A stretch of DNA of 64,000 nt from NCBI GenBank assembly GCA_038373885.1, contig JAWZYV010016058.1:1178001-1242000 (forward strand), written 5' to 3'. The notes beneath the pieces were generated by a model that did not search any database, was not told the origin of the DNA, and saw nothing but the letters and a program-made list of their open reading frames with translations. Shown here in pieces: positions 10,440 to 23,502 of this stretch; positions within the stretch are counted from its first letter, which is position 1; every line of letters starts with the position of its first letter. A program made the position numbers and the translations under genes. Source of the DNA: Cheiracanthium punctorium. Its lineage: Eukaryota > Arthropoda > Arachnida > Araneae > Cheiracanthiidae.

Positions 10440-13400
10440 AATGTGCTCCCTAAACCCCTTTTCCACCTCACGAATTTTAGACTGACGAGAGTTATAGCCT
10501 TACGAGTGAGGTGTGACCTAGGTGGGGGGTTATCGAAATATATATCGAAGTACATGCATCTATCTTCAAATTAATTAGTATAAGCTTTATGTCTTTTAGA
10601 AATTCCGTTTATTTGTTCCCTACTTATTGTATATATTGCATTAAAATATTTTCTGATTACGGCACTGATTCTAGTGAAGTAACGATGTGCTACGGAATGA
10701 AGCCGCTTATAGCTCTACCTGGCGGAAACATTTAGAGCTAGAATTTCTTAGCTTTATGACGACGAGAAATACAGGAAAAAGTCAGTTAGAAAACCGTTCA
10801 GCATTATCGATACCGTAAGAAAAGATATTTTACACACATTAATGTTAAAAATAGAAGGCGTAAAAACGTATTATTGATGCTTGAGCAAGCGCCTGCCATT
10901 TCTGCTACGGGAATCACAGACGAAAGTCCGAAAGACGGAAAAAATTTAGAGTATGAAAAACAAATAAACCTATGCCAGTCAAGTGCAGCTCAGAAAAACA
11001 CGACTAAATAAATGCGTGTCTTATGCGAAACATTGGTAGCATTAATTTTTGAAGGTGTATTTTCTTACTGAATAGACACCGTTGAATAGCTATATAATTG
11101 ACATTTTTCTCGTACCTCGTGCTGATTTTAAGAACGGTAATTTCGAATTTGGAAGACAAGTGCCGCTGTTAAGCGATTTCTCATCTAATAGTATGAGCAG
11201 TGTATATGTGCAAATAACACTATTACTTTTAATAATGGATTTTATCATATACTTACGGAGATTTAAGTTGTAATTTCAGTTGAGTTTTATGCAAACTAAA
11301 ATGTATGAAAACCCAAAGTATGAAATTCAATGCAGCATTTTATAAATGATCATAGTATTTTAAGCGATGTATATATTTAAATTGAGCGATGTAAAACTGT
11401 AATAGGAAATTTTGTCACTACCATTATGTAACTTTTCTTGTAGTAATATATGACGAACAGGAAATAAAATCGTCGGAGTATTTTAAGTACTTATATTTTT
11501 TCTTTATATATTTTTTAATACTGTAATATAGATTTATATAGGAATCGTTTAGCATGCAAATTTAAAAATTATAGTTAGTTATAATATTCCACAAAGAATA
11601 TTCTATTTTATAAATATATATCTTGTTTATATTTTGAAATTCATGCAGAATTTAATCAAAGTAAAGCCCTACACTCGAAATAATTACAAGGCTAAAATCA
11701 GAAAATCCTTCATTGTGAATATATTCTGAAAGAATATTTAATTTCTTACGAAGAAAAGTTATTTTTCGCTGAACATATGAACGCAAAATGTATCTTTGCA
11801 TTTCACGTAAGTATGAAACCAAGACATTTTTTTTTAATACTCTTATTTAGAATTTCGCATTCAAATTTGTTTCACGATTTTTGCAGTACTTATTTTATCT
11901 TGTGTGACTTACGTGATCAGTAAGAAGAATTTTTAGTAAACCACAAATGTTTTAAGATCTCAGATACAATTCAAAAATTTAATTACATCATGACTTTTTT
12001 TTTCTTTCGTTTTGCATGTTATATTCGCATCAGTTATTTATTTTCACTTTAGTACAGTTAAAAATTACAGTCTAAGTTATACATATTTTGTTAGTGTTTC
12101 TTTTAAAATAAAAGTATTTCTTGGATTTCATTTAAACCATTTCCCATTTTTGCGGGATTTTAGAAAAGAAAAAATATATTTTGCATTTCTGCAGTACGTT
12201 TTATTAAACCAGAATACTATTTTTTCATAAAATGCCGTAATATTATTTGGATTCATTTTTGAGTTGGAAGAGAGTTGGTAATATATCAGGATAACGCTTG
12301 TTAAATTAAATTCTAAAACTTTTTTATTTTTTATGCATGTACTTAGGCTGTCTGGAAAACACAGGTAGGCTTCTATTCCTTAAGTATTTATCACAGCTAC
12401 ATGTAAAAAGTTAAAAATTTACGTAAAGAAAAGTTGAATAATTCTGTTCAATTACAATTTTCAGGGGATAAAATTTAATAAAAATTTTTATCCACCTGTT
12501 CGAAAAATTAAACATATAGTAAAATTTTCATCATATGTTAATTAGGTGGCGTTCGAAATTTGAGCCTTTCATTGGAAAAAATCTCAGAAATAGTTTCATA
12601 CAAGCAAAGGAAAGAGGGATACGCTAAAATTTTATAGCTAGAGTGCAAATAATGTAATACAGAAATGGACATGCTTACTAAAACAATATTTTATTTCTGC
12701 GCTAAACTACTGCATCGAGTATATACGAGATATACTCATATTTACTTATTTACATATCTCAAAATAATTATAATCGTTACCAAAATGGTTTCACAACTTC
12801 AACTTGATTCGAACACTTAAGCTATTACGTTTTGTACTTTGTGTTATTGAACTTTGAAAATCCAGGTATGTTTTTTACACCCTGAATCTCAGCACTCAAT
12901 TTTTAGTATTTCAAGAGAAATTATTGTAATTTTGGGAGTTTTCATCTTAAAAAACTTCCTCCAGATGTCATTTTAAAGTGCATAACAATCATGAAGAAAA
13001 CTCTCCACTATTTTTAACAATAGACACTTTTAGAGTAAAGTGCGTTGGTGACATTCGCAACATCAAATGATAGTTCTGTAAAGAATATATAGAACTTTTC
13101 ATTTGTTGACGAGTTGCCCCAGTTTGCTATGATGTTCGTTTTGACTTCACGCAGATATAAATGATTGATGCAAATGAAATGAAACTTGGTGACATGATAG
13201 TAGATCACTCAGTTTAAACTATAGGTGTCTACTTTTTTAATAGGTGCATAAAATTATTATTTCTACACAGTTTAATATTTTTGAAATAAAAGGAAAATTA
13301 TCATGCATTTATGTAATAACTACCCTCTTAGCCGTTTTTCGCACGGTAGGGAACGAAGATTTTTCATACATGCGTAATTCGAATTGATTCCAGTGATGTG

Positions 13401-13509
13401 GAATCTAAAAAGAAGCAAAATTTTTTGACTCTTCTCGTAAAGTTACTCATATATCGTATGTCGTGATGTTACTCATACTCGTAAAGTTAGTTTCAGTACT
13501 ACACTCACA
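10440..13509. other. Intron sequence, nothing recognised
   Basis: AT-rich sequence with only short unrecognisable ORFs (for example 11082-11273, 12012-12230). No repeat pair or RNA gene seen. Confidence 0.5.
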
Positions 13510-13710
13510 GCCTCACCATCACACAATGGTTATGTCACTGAGAATGGTAGACGGCCGAAGTGTGTAGGTCTAGGGTTCGGATCTCATCGCGTGGCTGTCG
13601 ATCAAACGGTCTGAAGTTTTGATTTCTCCAGGTGTAACGTGAATACGCGTTAGACACCCTTAGAAACTCCTCCTCCCCTCATACTTGGCAGATCGCCCTA
13701 ACGTAGCGAT
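13510..13710 (+). repeat. tRNA-type SINE, diverged copy
   Basis: Aligns with the clearer copy at 61293: both open GCCTCACCAT, then ATGGT-AGACGG, GAAGTGTG-AGGTC, a B-box-like GGTTCGGATCTC, ATCGCG and CTGTCGA, and then a tail with AACGTGAATACGCGTTAG. The A-box region is degenerate (ACACAATGG). No (CA)n tail is visible. Confidence 0.72.
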
Positions 13711-16545
13711 GCAATAATCGCACGAAAAAACAAGCTAAACTTAGATCATTACGTTATCATAACACAAAAAAACTATTTCTGTGTCATTCGCGACCAGAAA
13801 AAGAAAAGCTTGATAGTTTGAATCGAAAACTCTTTCATGTCTCATTTCTACATCATACTATTTTTAAGTTATAGCATTCATGCCTTAGATACTACAGGAT
13901 GTGGACAACCATTTTATTTTATCATTAAACAGCTGTGTACACGCTCTTCGAAAGGCAAGAAGAAAACATTTTTCTAAAATATGATCATAACTACTTATGA
14001 AAAAACAGAATGTTAAAAAAAACAAGTTCAGATATAGTCTCTTCTGTTGAAATTACCGCGGGATACATTAACGTGAGTAGAATTACTTATCTTTTAGTTA
14101 GATGTAAGACAACTATTGAAAAATGAATAGAACACTTTTAGTTTCGCGAAATATTTATTAATCCGGTATATTGTACTTTGATCAATATTATTCTAACATA
14201 TCTACTAATGTTAACTATTACTTATACTATCTTTTACTTATACTAATAAAAGATATTTTCGTTTTTCCCTGTTTATTGATTAATTTAAAGAAGCTGTTTT
14301 AAATTGCCCCGAATGCTACCTTTTATTGTTAGGTGATTCTTTGCATTTTACATATTAGCATAAACGATAATTGTTACCCTATATGATTGTCATTAAATCA
14401 GTTATCCGTATATTTTTATGCGTAAGATTAACGTATTTAGCACCGCATGTAGATTAACGTATTTAGCACCGCAAAATATTTCTTGCGATTCGGAGACGTG
14501 CCCCGTTTGAAAACTGTATTGAAATAGTGCTGGATAATTCATTGTTGAAAAAACATAATTCAATTCTTTTTCTGACAACATAATATAAAATTTGGAATTA
14601 TTTCTTGCGCGGCGTATGTTTTCCTTGTGAGTCTGTCATTCTGATTGAGTTTTGAAAGGGATTTTAAACTGTTACTTCAAAATGACGTAGATTTCACTAG
14701 CGAAAACTCGGTATCTCCTTTGTAAGTAGTTTTATCTCTTTCTTTCAACTGACAGCTAGCCAGTATCCCTTGCCATCCTTTGCCAGCTGTTGTATTTAAA
14801 ATCTCTCTTTACTTAAAAATTCGTAAAAAATCTCTTAAGTTACATTTTTTCCCCATTTTTCTTTTAAAAGAGGACGAAACGAATGTTCCGTCTTTTGTCA
14901 AAATATCAAAAAGCCATGACGGATAGGTATAAAGATGCAAGAGTTTAAAAAAGTATTTTATGAAAACTTTCGTTAAAAGTGATCTTTAGTTTAAAAATTC
15001 TCAAAAATCTACAAATAATTTTACGTATTCAGAACAAGCTTTTTATATCTATCTAGCTTCTGTCTATTCTTCTGTCTATCCGAATGAGAAAATGTCGTTT
15101 TGCTGCAAGCGTAATTACTGCCGTTATTACGCATTAGGTGAGAAAAAACGCAAAATATTCCACGAAACATGAAATAACAAAACATTCGAGGTCGAATTTT
15201 GAAAAGATCGCGTCGGGGTGCATAACTTCATGTTTAGAACTTCTTGTGCACCAATTCTGGTAATTCTACGTATAGCAGTTGTTCCGTAATGCTGCCGACA
15301 AACAGAGAAGCAGAAAAACATCCATTTTCTTTTGAAGTAGAGATTGTTTTTTTACGTAAATTGTCTACTACCCCTGAAACTTGCTTATCCGACTGATTTT
15401 TCTATCTTGGAGAGCCATTGAAAAGTGGTTAAATATTTACATCTTCGACTCATTTGCAGTATACAATCTCAACGTTTTGTATACTAATTTATTAGCGTAC
15501 GGGGTATATATTATTTGGAACAGGGACAGTATAAAAATAAAAATATCAACTTTCAACCGTTGAAAATTTTCGCCAACGTCACAAATGCTTGTTTTTTAAT
15601 GCATATTTTTTGTACTCTACATTGTATTTACTGTCAAACATGCACGAAGGGTATCTACAAAACAGAGTGTTCCTTGGGTGGACAACACGCTAAGATGTAA
15701 AGAGACTAAATATGTTGTTACATTAACAGCCACGCAGTACCCCAGATATATATATATAAAAGAAATACTAGCTGAAGATAATATTTTTGTGACAACATTT
15801 ATGGCTGTATTAACTTCTTTTTCTAGACAAATTCATGTGAACAACTAATTCTTTAAAAATTAATAAATATGTACCACATGACAACATAATAACATTAATG
15901 CAGTATGTAATGGCCTGCTGATCCCGCTTGCGGATTTATATATATCCCTTACATTTGAGAAATTTCCATATCAATTTAAAATGAACATTTTGCAATGCTA
16001 AGCTCGTCTTCCTAGACATACATCATACTCAAATCATCCCAGACTGCACAAATTACTGCAGTTTTAAATTTGAGTTAAATGCATTATCTTTCGCTTGCCA
16101 TTCAAATAAAATTGAATTATCTGAACAAACGTGTAAATGAGGGCGCACCGAACTCGCATTTGAATATTTGTCGCTAATTACGGTCTCGAACCCACAAATT
16201 ACAATCAATCGAGATTAGTTGCTTGTACCGTGAAGGATTACTAGAAAGACAGGGAGGAAAAATTCCCTAATGCGCACATCTGATGAGTCAACTTATCATT
16301 TGCTCTAATTCACGAGAATACGAGAAAGTCAAGTCTGCCATGCCAGATCCGAACTGAATGGTATTTTAACAAAATACAATTTATTTTTAAAATGTAATTT
16401 GAAATGTATGCTTAGACACAAACACATGTATTGTGGAAATAGCGTTTATAAGTATTTTATCCATATAATTTTGAGAACACAGCTTTAACTTCCGAAAATA
16501 TTTAATGATTGGATTTGCTTTTGTACAATATAAAATGAAATTTCT
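13711..16545. other. Intron sequence; one short tandem duplication
   Basis: No gene recognised. A 23-bp string beginning AGATTAACGTATTTAG occurs at 14425 and 14451 (period 26). ORFs such as 15127-15321 (minus) and 15381-15563 show no family signature. Confidence 0.5.
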
Positions 16546-16586
16546 TTTCTCTCTCTCTCTCTCTCTCTCTCTATGTATATATATAT

Positions 16587-16619
<33 letters not shown>

Positions 16620-16626
16620 ATTTTGC

Positions 16627-16670
<44 letters not shown>
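16546..16670. repeat. (CT)n and (TA)n microsatellites
   Basis: A CT run (about 16548-16572) followed by interrupted TA runs up to 16670, abutting the eroded left end of the fold-back element. Confidence 0.9.
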
Positions 16671-16671
<1 letters not shown>

Positions 16672-18418
16672 CTAATTCCCGAACCATTCGGTTTAGATAT
16701 GCACTTTCAATTTGAAAAATGTTTTAAAAAAGGTAAAGAATGTTTTTACGTGCTTTTCGAACCAAAAAACCCATTTAGAAAAAAATTATAAAAATTAAAT
16801 TTTTATACGGTCCCCAGGTCCTATCACTTATATTTAGGAAAAGATGCAGTACACAAACACAAAGTAAACACAAAAAGTTTCATTTTATTACGATAAAAAC
16901 TGACCAAGTTATGGAACTTTGAAAATCATACATTTCATCCATTTTTCTCGGCCAATTTCAAGAAGCTAGTAAGGGACCGTCTCCAAAGTGAAATTAATTG
17001 GATCTCTGTCAGGAAGCATTCGCACTTGCACGTCACTCTTATGTAAATCGTTTTTAAATTTAAAAGTACACACATTACGTTAATATTACAATAACTGAGT
17101 ACTTAAGAAACAAAATTTATTCTGTGTACGTGTAAAACATAGATAAAATAAAATATTTTGGACGAAGAAAACTTTTCAAAAGCAGTTCCAAAAAAATAGA
17201 CTTATTTGCCTGCGGCTTCAGACTGATTTGCTGCGGTACTGATCATGGCAAACGTTAAAATTCTGTTGTGTAGTCGCTTGCAATTGCATACAGTCGTATT
17301 CTAATATTACGAATTCTAGTACAGGAGAACGAGATGTATACAAATGAAGAGTACTGCGAAATGGTACTGTTGTATGGGCAGTGTAATCGAAATAAGAGAG
17401 AGGCGGTAAGACTTTATGCCATTAAATTTCCCAGTCGAAGACATCTATCTTATTGTACAATTGCCCTTGCTGTTCAACGCTTGTATAGAACTGGGAGTTG
17501 TCATAGACGTATTCCCTTGTCTCGTGCCACACCTTCAAGCTTGCGGATACCCGCTGAGGATGTTCTAGGATATGCCCTGGCTCATCCTGAAAGTAGTGTC
17601 CAGGATATTAGCAAGGCTTGTTCCTACTCAAAATCGACGGTGTGGAACATATTACATACGTACGGTGCATTTCCTTTTCGTCCAGTCCTGGCGCAGGAGT
17701 TAATGCCTGGAGACCAGTTGTATACATCTCGTTCTCCCATACTACAATTCGTAATATTAGAATACGGCTGTATGCAATTGCAAGCGACTACACAACAGAT
17801 TTTTAACGTTCGCCATGATCAGTATCGCAGCAAATCACTCTGAAGCCGCAGGCAAATAAGTCTATTTTTTTGGAACTGCTTTTGAAAAGTTTTCTTCGTC
17901 CAAAATATTTTATTTTATCTATGTTTTACACGTACACAGAATAAATTTTGTTTCTTAAGTACACAATTATTGTAATATTAACGTAATGTAAGTACTTTTA
18001 AATTTAAAAACGATTTACATAAGAGTGACGTGTTAGAGCGAAAGTTTCCTGGCAGAGTTCCAATTAATTTCACTTTGGAGACGGTCCCTTACTAGCTTCT
18101 TGAAATTGGCCGAGAAAATGGATGAAATGTATGATTTTCAAAGTTCCATAACTTGGTCAGTTTTTATCGTAATAAAATGAAACTTTTTGTGTTTACTTTG
18201 TTTTTGTGTACTGCATCTTTTCCTAAATATAAGTGATATGACCTGGGGACCGTATAAAAATTTAATTTTTGTAATTTTTTTCTAAATGGGTTGTTTTGTT
18301 CGAAAAGCACGTAAAAACATTCTTTACCTTTTTAAAAACATTTTTCAAATTGGAAGTGCATATCTAAAACGAATGGTTCGGGAATTAGCTATTGGGTCAC
18401 ATTAAGGCTGGACACCCT
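16671..18418 (+). mobile_element. Fold-back DDE element with 673-bp inverted arms
   Basis: The left arm 16671-17343 and the right arm 17718-18390 are inverted copies along their whole, equal length (673 bp), with scattered mismatches and almost no net indel. The spacer (17344-17717, 374 bp) is unique. The right arm is followed by 28 more bases ending GGACACCCT (18418), a normal terminus for this type of transposon; the matching left terminus is missing and replaced by TA repeats. The arms include the ATG of the transposase and its upstream leader, so the element looks like a 5' end joined to an inverted copy of itself, not a simple internal deletion. Confidence 0.88.
17334..17843 (+). pseudogene. 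Truncated DUF4817-type transposase, ending in its own antisense leader
   Basis: An intact 169-codon frame. Residues 1-128 are a normal N-terminus: MYTNEEYCEMVLLYGQC (DUF4817-like start, about 1-55) and a helix-turn-helix region around 85-110 (SVQDISKACSYSKSTVWNIL). At residue 128 (MPGDQ), where the DDE catalytic domain should begin, the frame crosses at 17718 into the inverted copy of the element's own 5' leader. Residues 129-169 are therefore antisense read-through, stopping at 17843. No catalytic residues remain, so it cannot transpose anything. The DNA-binding half is open and, if expressed, might bind the TIRs (inference). Same family as the pseudogene at 9140. Confidence 0.82.
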
Positions 18419-18458
18419 ATATATATTGCATATTATATTTGTATATTATATATATATA

Positions 18459-18486
18459 CTAGCTGATCCGGCAAACGTTGTTTTGC
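18459..18486 (-). other. Helitron 3' terminus (hairpin plus CTAG)
   Basis: Minus-strand reading: GGCAAAACAACGTTTGCC forms a 6-bp stem, then GGATCAG and the terminal CTAG, then host T. Confidence 0.85.
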
Positions 18487-18691
18487 CATATAAATTATTC
18501 CTAGGATTATTTTAGTAGAAAGAAATGACTAACTTATTGTAAGTTTGTGAGGATCTGGTATATGAGTGGAAGAGGCACGGAGCTCTGTAAACGATGCTGG
18601 AATATAAAAATAACACAATACCAATAATTTGTATTTTTAATTCATTGTAATGTATTCTTTAAATTTATATATATCGCTAATAACAATAATT

Positions 18692-21600
18692 TTACAAAAA
18701 AAAAATCAATCTCTTAACGGAATAGAGTGTACAATATTTTTTTGTTACCCCACCTTTAGCTAACACAAACAAACTGGATGGTTTGCCCACTCGAGAGCAT
18801 GCCACGTATAATTGTCCGTGTGAAAAACATGGTGTGCTCAAATCTAAGGCACAAACAGACATAGTTTGGCCTTGAGACTTATTGATAGTCATTGCAAATG
18901 CCAATCTTATTGGAAATTGAAGACGTTTAAATTGAATTGGCACATCCGTGGGTATAATAGTTGGTAGTAATATATATTCACCTCGAAATTTGTCATTTAA
19001 AATGACGGCTTCGACAACATTTTTCATTAGTTTTTTAATAACTAATCGCGTGCCGTTACACAGCCGTGTTGGGTTCAAATTACGAAGCAAAATAACCGAA
19101 GATCCAACCTTCAGTTGTAAGTTATGCGGCGGCATGCCTGGTAAATCTAATGAGTTTAAAAACTCTGCTGGATAATTTACTCCTTCGGTGGCATCGCAAA
19201 CTGTATCAATAGATTTGTATGACACTAACTCCCCTGGCAATAAATGTTGTATTTTAAGATTCAGTTCGTTGACGTCTACATTTTTTGCTGCTAAAATTGC
19301 TCTTTCTGCCAGCCACTCATGATTAATATATTGTGTATGTACATCGGGAAATATCTGGTCAATGAGAGCATCTTGCGAAACAGTAATTGTGCAGAAATTG
19401 GCCGGTAATTTTATGCATCCAGTTTCATCTACAGTAACTTTTCCATCGCCGATATTTAACAGCTGTTTTGAGAATGCCTCAGCGGATAGATCTCGAAGTA
19501 TTTGAACGCGCATATTTACTTTCAGTTGTAATTTTTCAACATTACGCCACAGTGGCGATGATTTTAAGCGGGCGTTGATTTCATCAGCATACGTTGAACG
19601 TGGGATGACGGGAAGTGTTTGTCTAAAATCTCCTGTAAGGAGTACCAGAGTGCCGCCAAATAGTTTGTCCTTGTTTTTAAGATCTTTCATTGTCCTGTTC
19701 AACGCGTCAAGCGAATGTTTGTGTGCCATAGTGCATTCATCCCAGATGATAATTTTACACTGTTTCAGCACTGTGGCCATGGGCGATTGTTTTTTTTTTA
19801 TGTTGCACACTGCATCTGGGTTATTTTGAATATTTAGTGGTAGCTTAAAAACTGAATGAGCTGTTCTGCCTCCATCCAATAAAGTTGCCGCAATACCAAA
19901 CGATGCAACGGCAATGCGATGCCATTATTCGATCGTATTTCGGCTAGGATTAGCGAAATAAGGAATGTTTTGCTAGTTCCACCTGGTGCATCCAAAAAAA
20001 AAAAGAATCCACCTTGCCCTGCCGAAACTGCGAGCATAATGCGATCGTAAATGCTTCTTTGTTCCTCATTCATTAGTAGGATATTGCGAGTAACAATCGC
20101 TGCCATTTCAGCAGTATTGTATTGTAGTTCTCGATTCATTTCATTATTTATTAAATCAGATACACTACGATTTGGCGAACGCATGCCGAAATGACTGAGT
20201 GGTAAGTTGGCAATGATAATGCACAGATCCTCAATAGCAATCAATGCTTCATTGTACATAGCGTCGCTGAATGGTATTGTTAAATCGTTGCACCGTGTAC
20301 GATGTTCATGCAAAATATCATCACTCACTGAATCTTTATGACTACCCCACAATGTCTCTGCTCGGGCCGGGAAACATGCAGTCAACACTATAGCGAACAG
20401 TAGACGAATTTGTTTTGCCGTACAGTTCAATGCTGCTTCAGCAAGCATACATTCCCACTGGTTGTCATCTTCCAGCAAGCCTAGTGCAAGGCATGCTTCT
20501 TTATACGTTGGATATTGTTGTCCATTCACTTTACGTATATCTTGAAATGACAATGGGCCGGTAACATTAACCAACAACAGTCGAAGATAAAAGCACTCAG
20601 TCTGCTTTGGATTTACTGCAAATACTCGTCCCAAGGTGTTTGATTTATATAAACCGGGACATGCATCAATCGGTGTACCTTGCTTGCGAGGCATCCATTT
20701 TTTTGTTTGAGCCCATGTGAAAAAACTTGGTACTTCTGAATAGAGTAATGTCCGTGCAAAGGCACCAAAAGCATCCGCACGATTACACAATTCAAAAAAT
20801 TCGGCGAGTGTAGTCTTTGGTAGATTTATAGCATGATCAATCGCTGTCTCGTTCGCAAAATATACGCGCTGGCCGTTCTCAAGATGGACGGCTAAATGAA
20901 TAACTGCTGGATCCCGTTCATGAATTGGGAAACCAAAGATACGCCAAACAGCTTCATTCGAGCTGATGTATCGGCCCGTTTGATAGAGAGTTATTTCATC
21001 ATTTTTATTTACTGGAGGAGCATTGTTATTGGTATTTTCAACTCGAAATACAGCCATATCACTGCTTTTATGCACATACTTACAAATGTATTTGATGCTC
21101 TTCACGGAACGGCAGAACTCAACGTTAATATGAGCGTCGTATGTTTTGCTCAATAGAGGCGAATATGGCACCACACAACGATTGTCAATGTCACTATCTA
21201 TGTTGTTGATATTTTTAGTAAATGATTGTCCGCCATTATCGGGACTCCTTCGACGATATATTGGATATCCGTCAACATTTGTGATCGTATCGTTAGTGAA
21301 CTTTTTAAGGAAACTTTTGGTGCATTTTCCATCTGCCATGCAAGGCGATGAACGATTCAGGTCACCGCATGGGCCATGAATCATGTTTGCTGTAACAATG
21401 TCAAACAGCAATTGATCAGTAGACGGAATTTCCGCAGAAATTATACTATCGATTTTTTCAGGACGGATTTTGTCGATTAACCAAACCAAAATGTGTGCAT
21501 GAGGTAATCCCCTCTTTTGCCACTCACCGAATACATCCAGCAACGTGTGGGACCGAATACATCTAATTTTGTAATGAAACTTATTAAAGACTTTAATTTT

Positions 21601-23329
21601 TGTCTGAACACACGTGCTGTAATGTCATGACGATGTATTGCATTTTGTCCAGGCAATAACAAAGATGTGATCTCCGGCCATTTTGGATTACACGTGAACG
21701 TAATAAATAAACATGGTCGTCCATATTCGCGCACGAAAGTCAGAGCATCCTGTATGTATTCTTGCATATGACGTGGACTGCCTATATACGATGATGGTAG
21801 AATGACAGAGCTACCAATTTCGACGTTGTTGGCAATAGCATCTCGCAAGTGAATGTATTCTTCTGCACGTAGCTTTTGCTGATTATATCGCAAGTACCGT
21901 AATCGTTCGCTCTCTATCTTCACGTACATGTCGACCATGAATTGTTGACAAAGCTCACGACATCGTAGAATGACGTTATCCATACCGGGCCTAATCATCA
22001 ACCGATAAGCATAAAAATCCTTCGAACTAATGTTCTTGCTTGTTTAGGCTCCTGTAATGATATATATGAATAAAAACAAATACTAATTAATAATTAACAA
22101 TTGTTAAGTTTAATGAATTACGATTAATAAATTAAGTTTTTGGTAAATGAGTAATGATCAAGTTCATAATGAATATAGTACCTGTTGTGGGGTCTCGTTG
22201 TTTAATATTTATGCAATACCCGTCTTGTCCCTTTCAGAATATTAGTGGATATTGGAGAGCGTCATATGAACGGTGTGTATCAGCAATGAACTGGAGATTA
22301 TTACTTCTTCTACGAATCACAATTTCTCGTGTAGCTGTACAATCGCCAACCATGATTCCAGCAACGTCGTCAACAATAGGTGCGTTAAATCTACGAATAT
22401 GCTCTCCAGCAGGTGTTTTATCAGGATTGATGACAATAGCATGATTATCACTTTGTAATTTGTGCATGTGTGATTTGAATAATTTCAACAATTCATTGTG
22501 TTCATTTAATAGAGCATCCAGCTCGCTGACGATACGTCTTGCAAAAACTGAATTAAGGTTATTGTAGCCGCAACGTGCATCCACGCGTGCATCCTCACCA
22601 CCTATAAAGTAAATTTGTAAAAATTTATGTGGTTCGTTTGGCATTGGCAGCAATGAACTCACTTTGTGATAAATTTGTCCTTTGATTTTAAATGTTGAAT
22701 TGAATTGTTGACCATTTACAGCGCTAATTTTAACTATTTCTGTTGCTCCGAACGAAGTCATTTGGAAACATGAATTGAATGTTCGAATTGACTTTAGGAA
22801 CAGGTTGGAATCTACATCAGTGCCGATAAGTAAACCCTTCAATGGCTCAGGTGGTTTTTGAATTATAGGCAGCTGCACCTTTCCGGACGCGCAACACATT
22901 CCGGCTGGCTCATTTTTAAATTTAAGAGCATTACAATGCGGACATTCCTTATCCATAGCATGAATTACTACTTTTGAGTGAGCATAATATTGAACATCGG
23001 GTTCATACTGGAACGCTAGACGCAGGAATGAAGCAGATGTAAATGATCGATGTACCTGTTTGCAGTGTTGTTCATTTGCTCTGAGTGTGCTAACTATAAA
23101 ATAGCGTGCTTGTCTTTGTTCTAATCTTTTTCAGATTGTTCTAATTTTGTTCATTTCGTTCGGTTCGTGCATCTTCTGATTCTGCTTGACGCAATTGAGC
23201 CATGCGCACACGCACATTAGTATTATCTTGCTGCTGCTGTTCTTCTGTCCTTTGGGCTCTTATATTTCGCTTGCCTGCAGTTCTACGTGTTTTCCTGCCC
23301 AAAGAAGCCTCTTTGCGTCTTTTTGGCAT
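18692..23329 (-). pseudogene. Helitron Rep/helicase polyprotein pseudogene
   Basis: In minus-strand order: a basic N-terminus (MPKRRKEASLGRKTRR, 23329); a block with a CPHC pair and CC (MDKECPHC at 22956) leading to GQDGYCINIKQRDPTTG; the Rep (HUH) nuclease with ITFTCNPKWPEI (about 21671-21706), the two-histidine motif GLPHAHIL (about 21489-21512) and the two-tyrosine motif YICKYVHK (about 21067-21093); then a PIF1-type helicase with Walker A APGGTSKT (about 19965-19993), Walker B IIWDECTM, GGTLVLLTGDFRQTLPVI, and the C-terminal INKSQGQTM and YVACSRVG. Rep would nick and join element ends and the helicase would unwind. It is broken: a frameshift near 23145, an in-frame TGA at 22231-22233 (a tryptophan position), a 130-bp interruption, frameshifts near 21515 and 19920, and GGTSKT instead of GGTGKT. 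Decay is light enough that all motifs are legible. Confidence 0.93.
22052..22181 (-). other. Intron-like 130-bp interruption of the Helitron ORF
   Basis: On the minus strand the coding text runs to ACAACAG, then GTACTAT, very AT-rich sequence and CATTACAG, and coding resumes with GAGCC and, a few codons later, NISSKDFYAYRLMIR. The borders are GT...AG. ACAGG occurs at both borders, so a small insertion with a 5-bp duplication is an equal reading. Simple splicing puts a TAA just before the resumed frame, so a base has also been gained or lost here. Confidence 0.6.
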
Positions 23330-23502
23330 TGTTCACGGTTTAAAACACACATAAATAGAACAAATTGAATTATTTTATGATGAAAAACAGTAATAATGTA
23401 TTAATATTTATTTTTTTATTGTATTTATACGTATATATTATATTAAGTGCACATCGTGTATATTTTCTATTATTATTTTACGTACCTTTTACAATGTTTT
23501 TC

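Noticed and set aside
13320..13360. Hairpin-like CCGTTTTTCGCACGG resembling a Helitron 3' end
   Set aside because: No CTAG/CTRR end next to it; too degenerate to call.
15767..15780. ACTAGCTGAAG resembling a Helitron end
   Set aside because: The CTAGCTGA string is present but there is no hairpin beside it.
18948..21379. Plus-strand ORFs of 75-86 codons over the Helitron
   Set aside because: Antisense shadows of the Rep/helicase reading frames.
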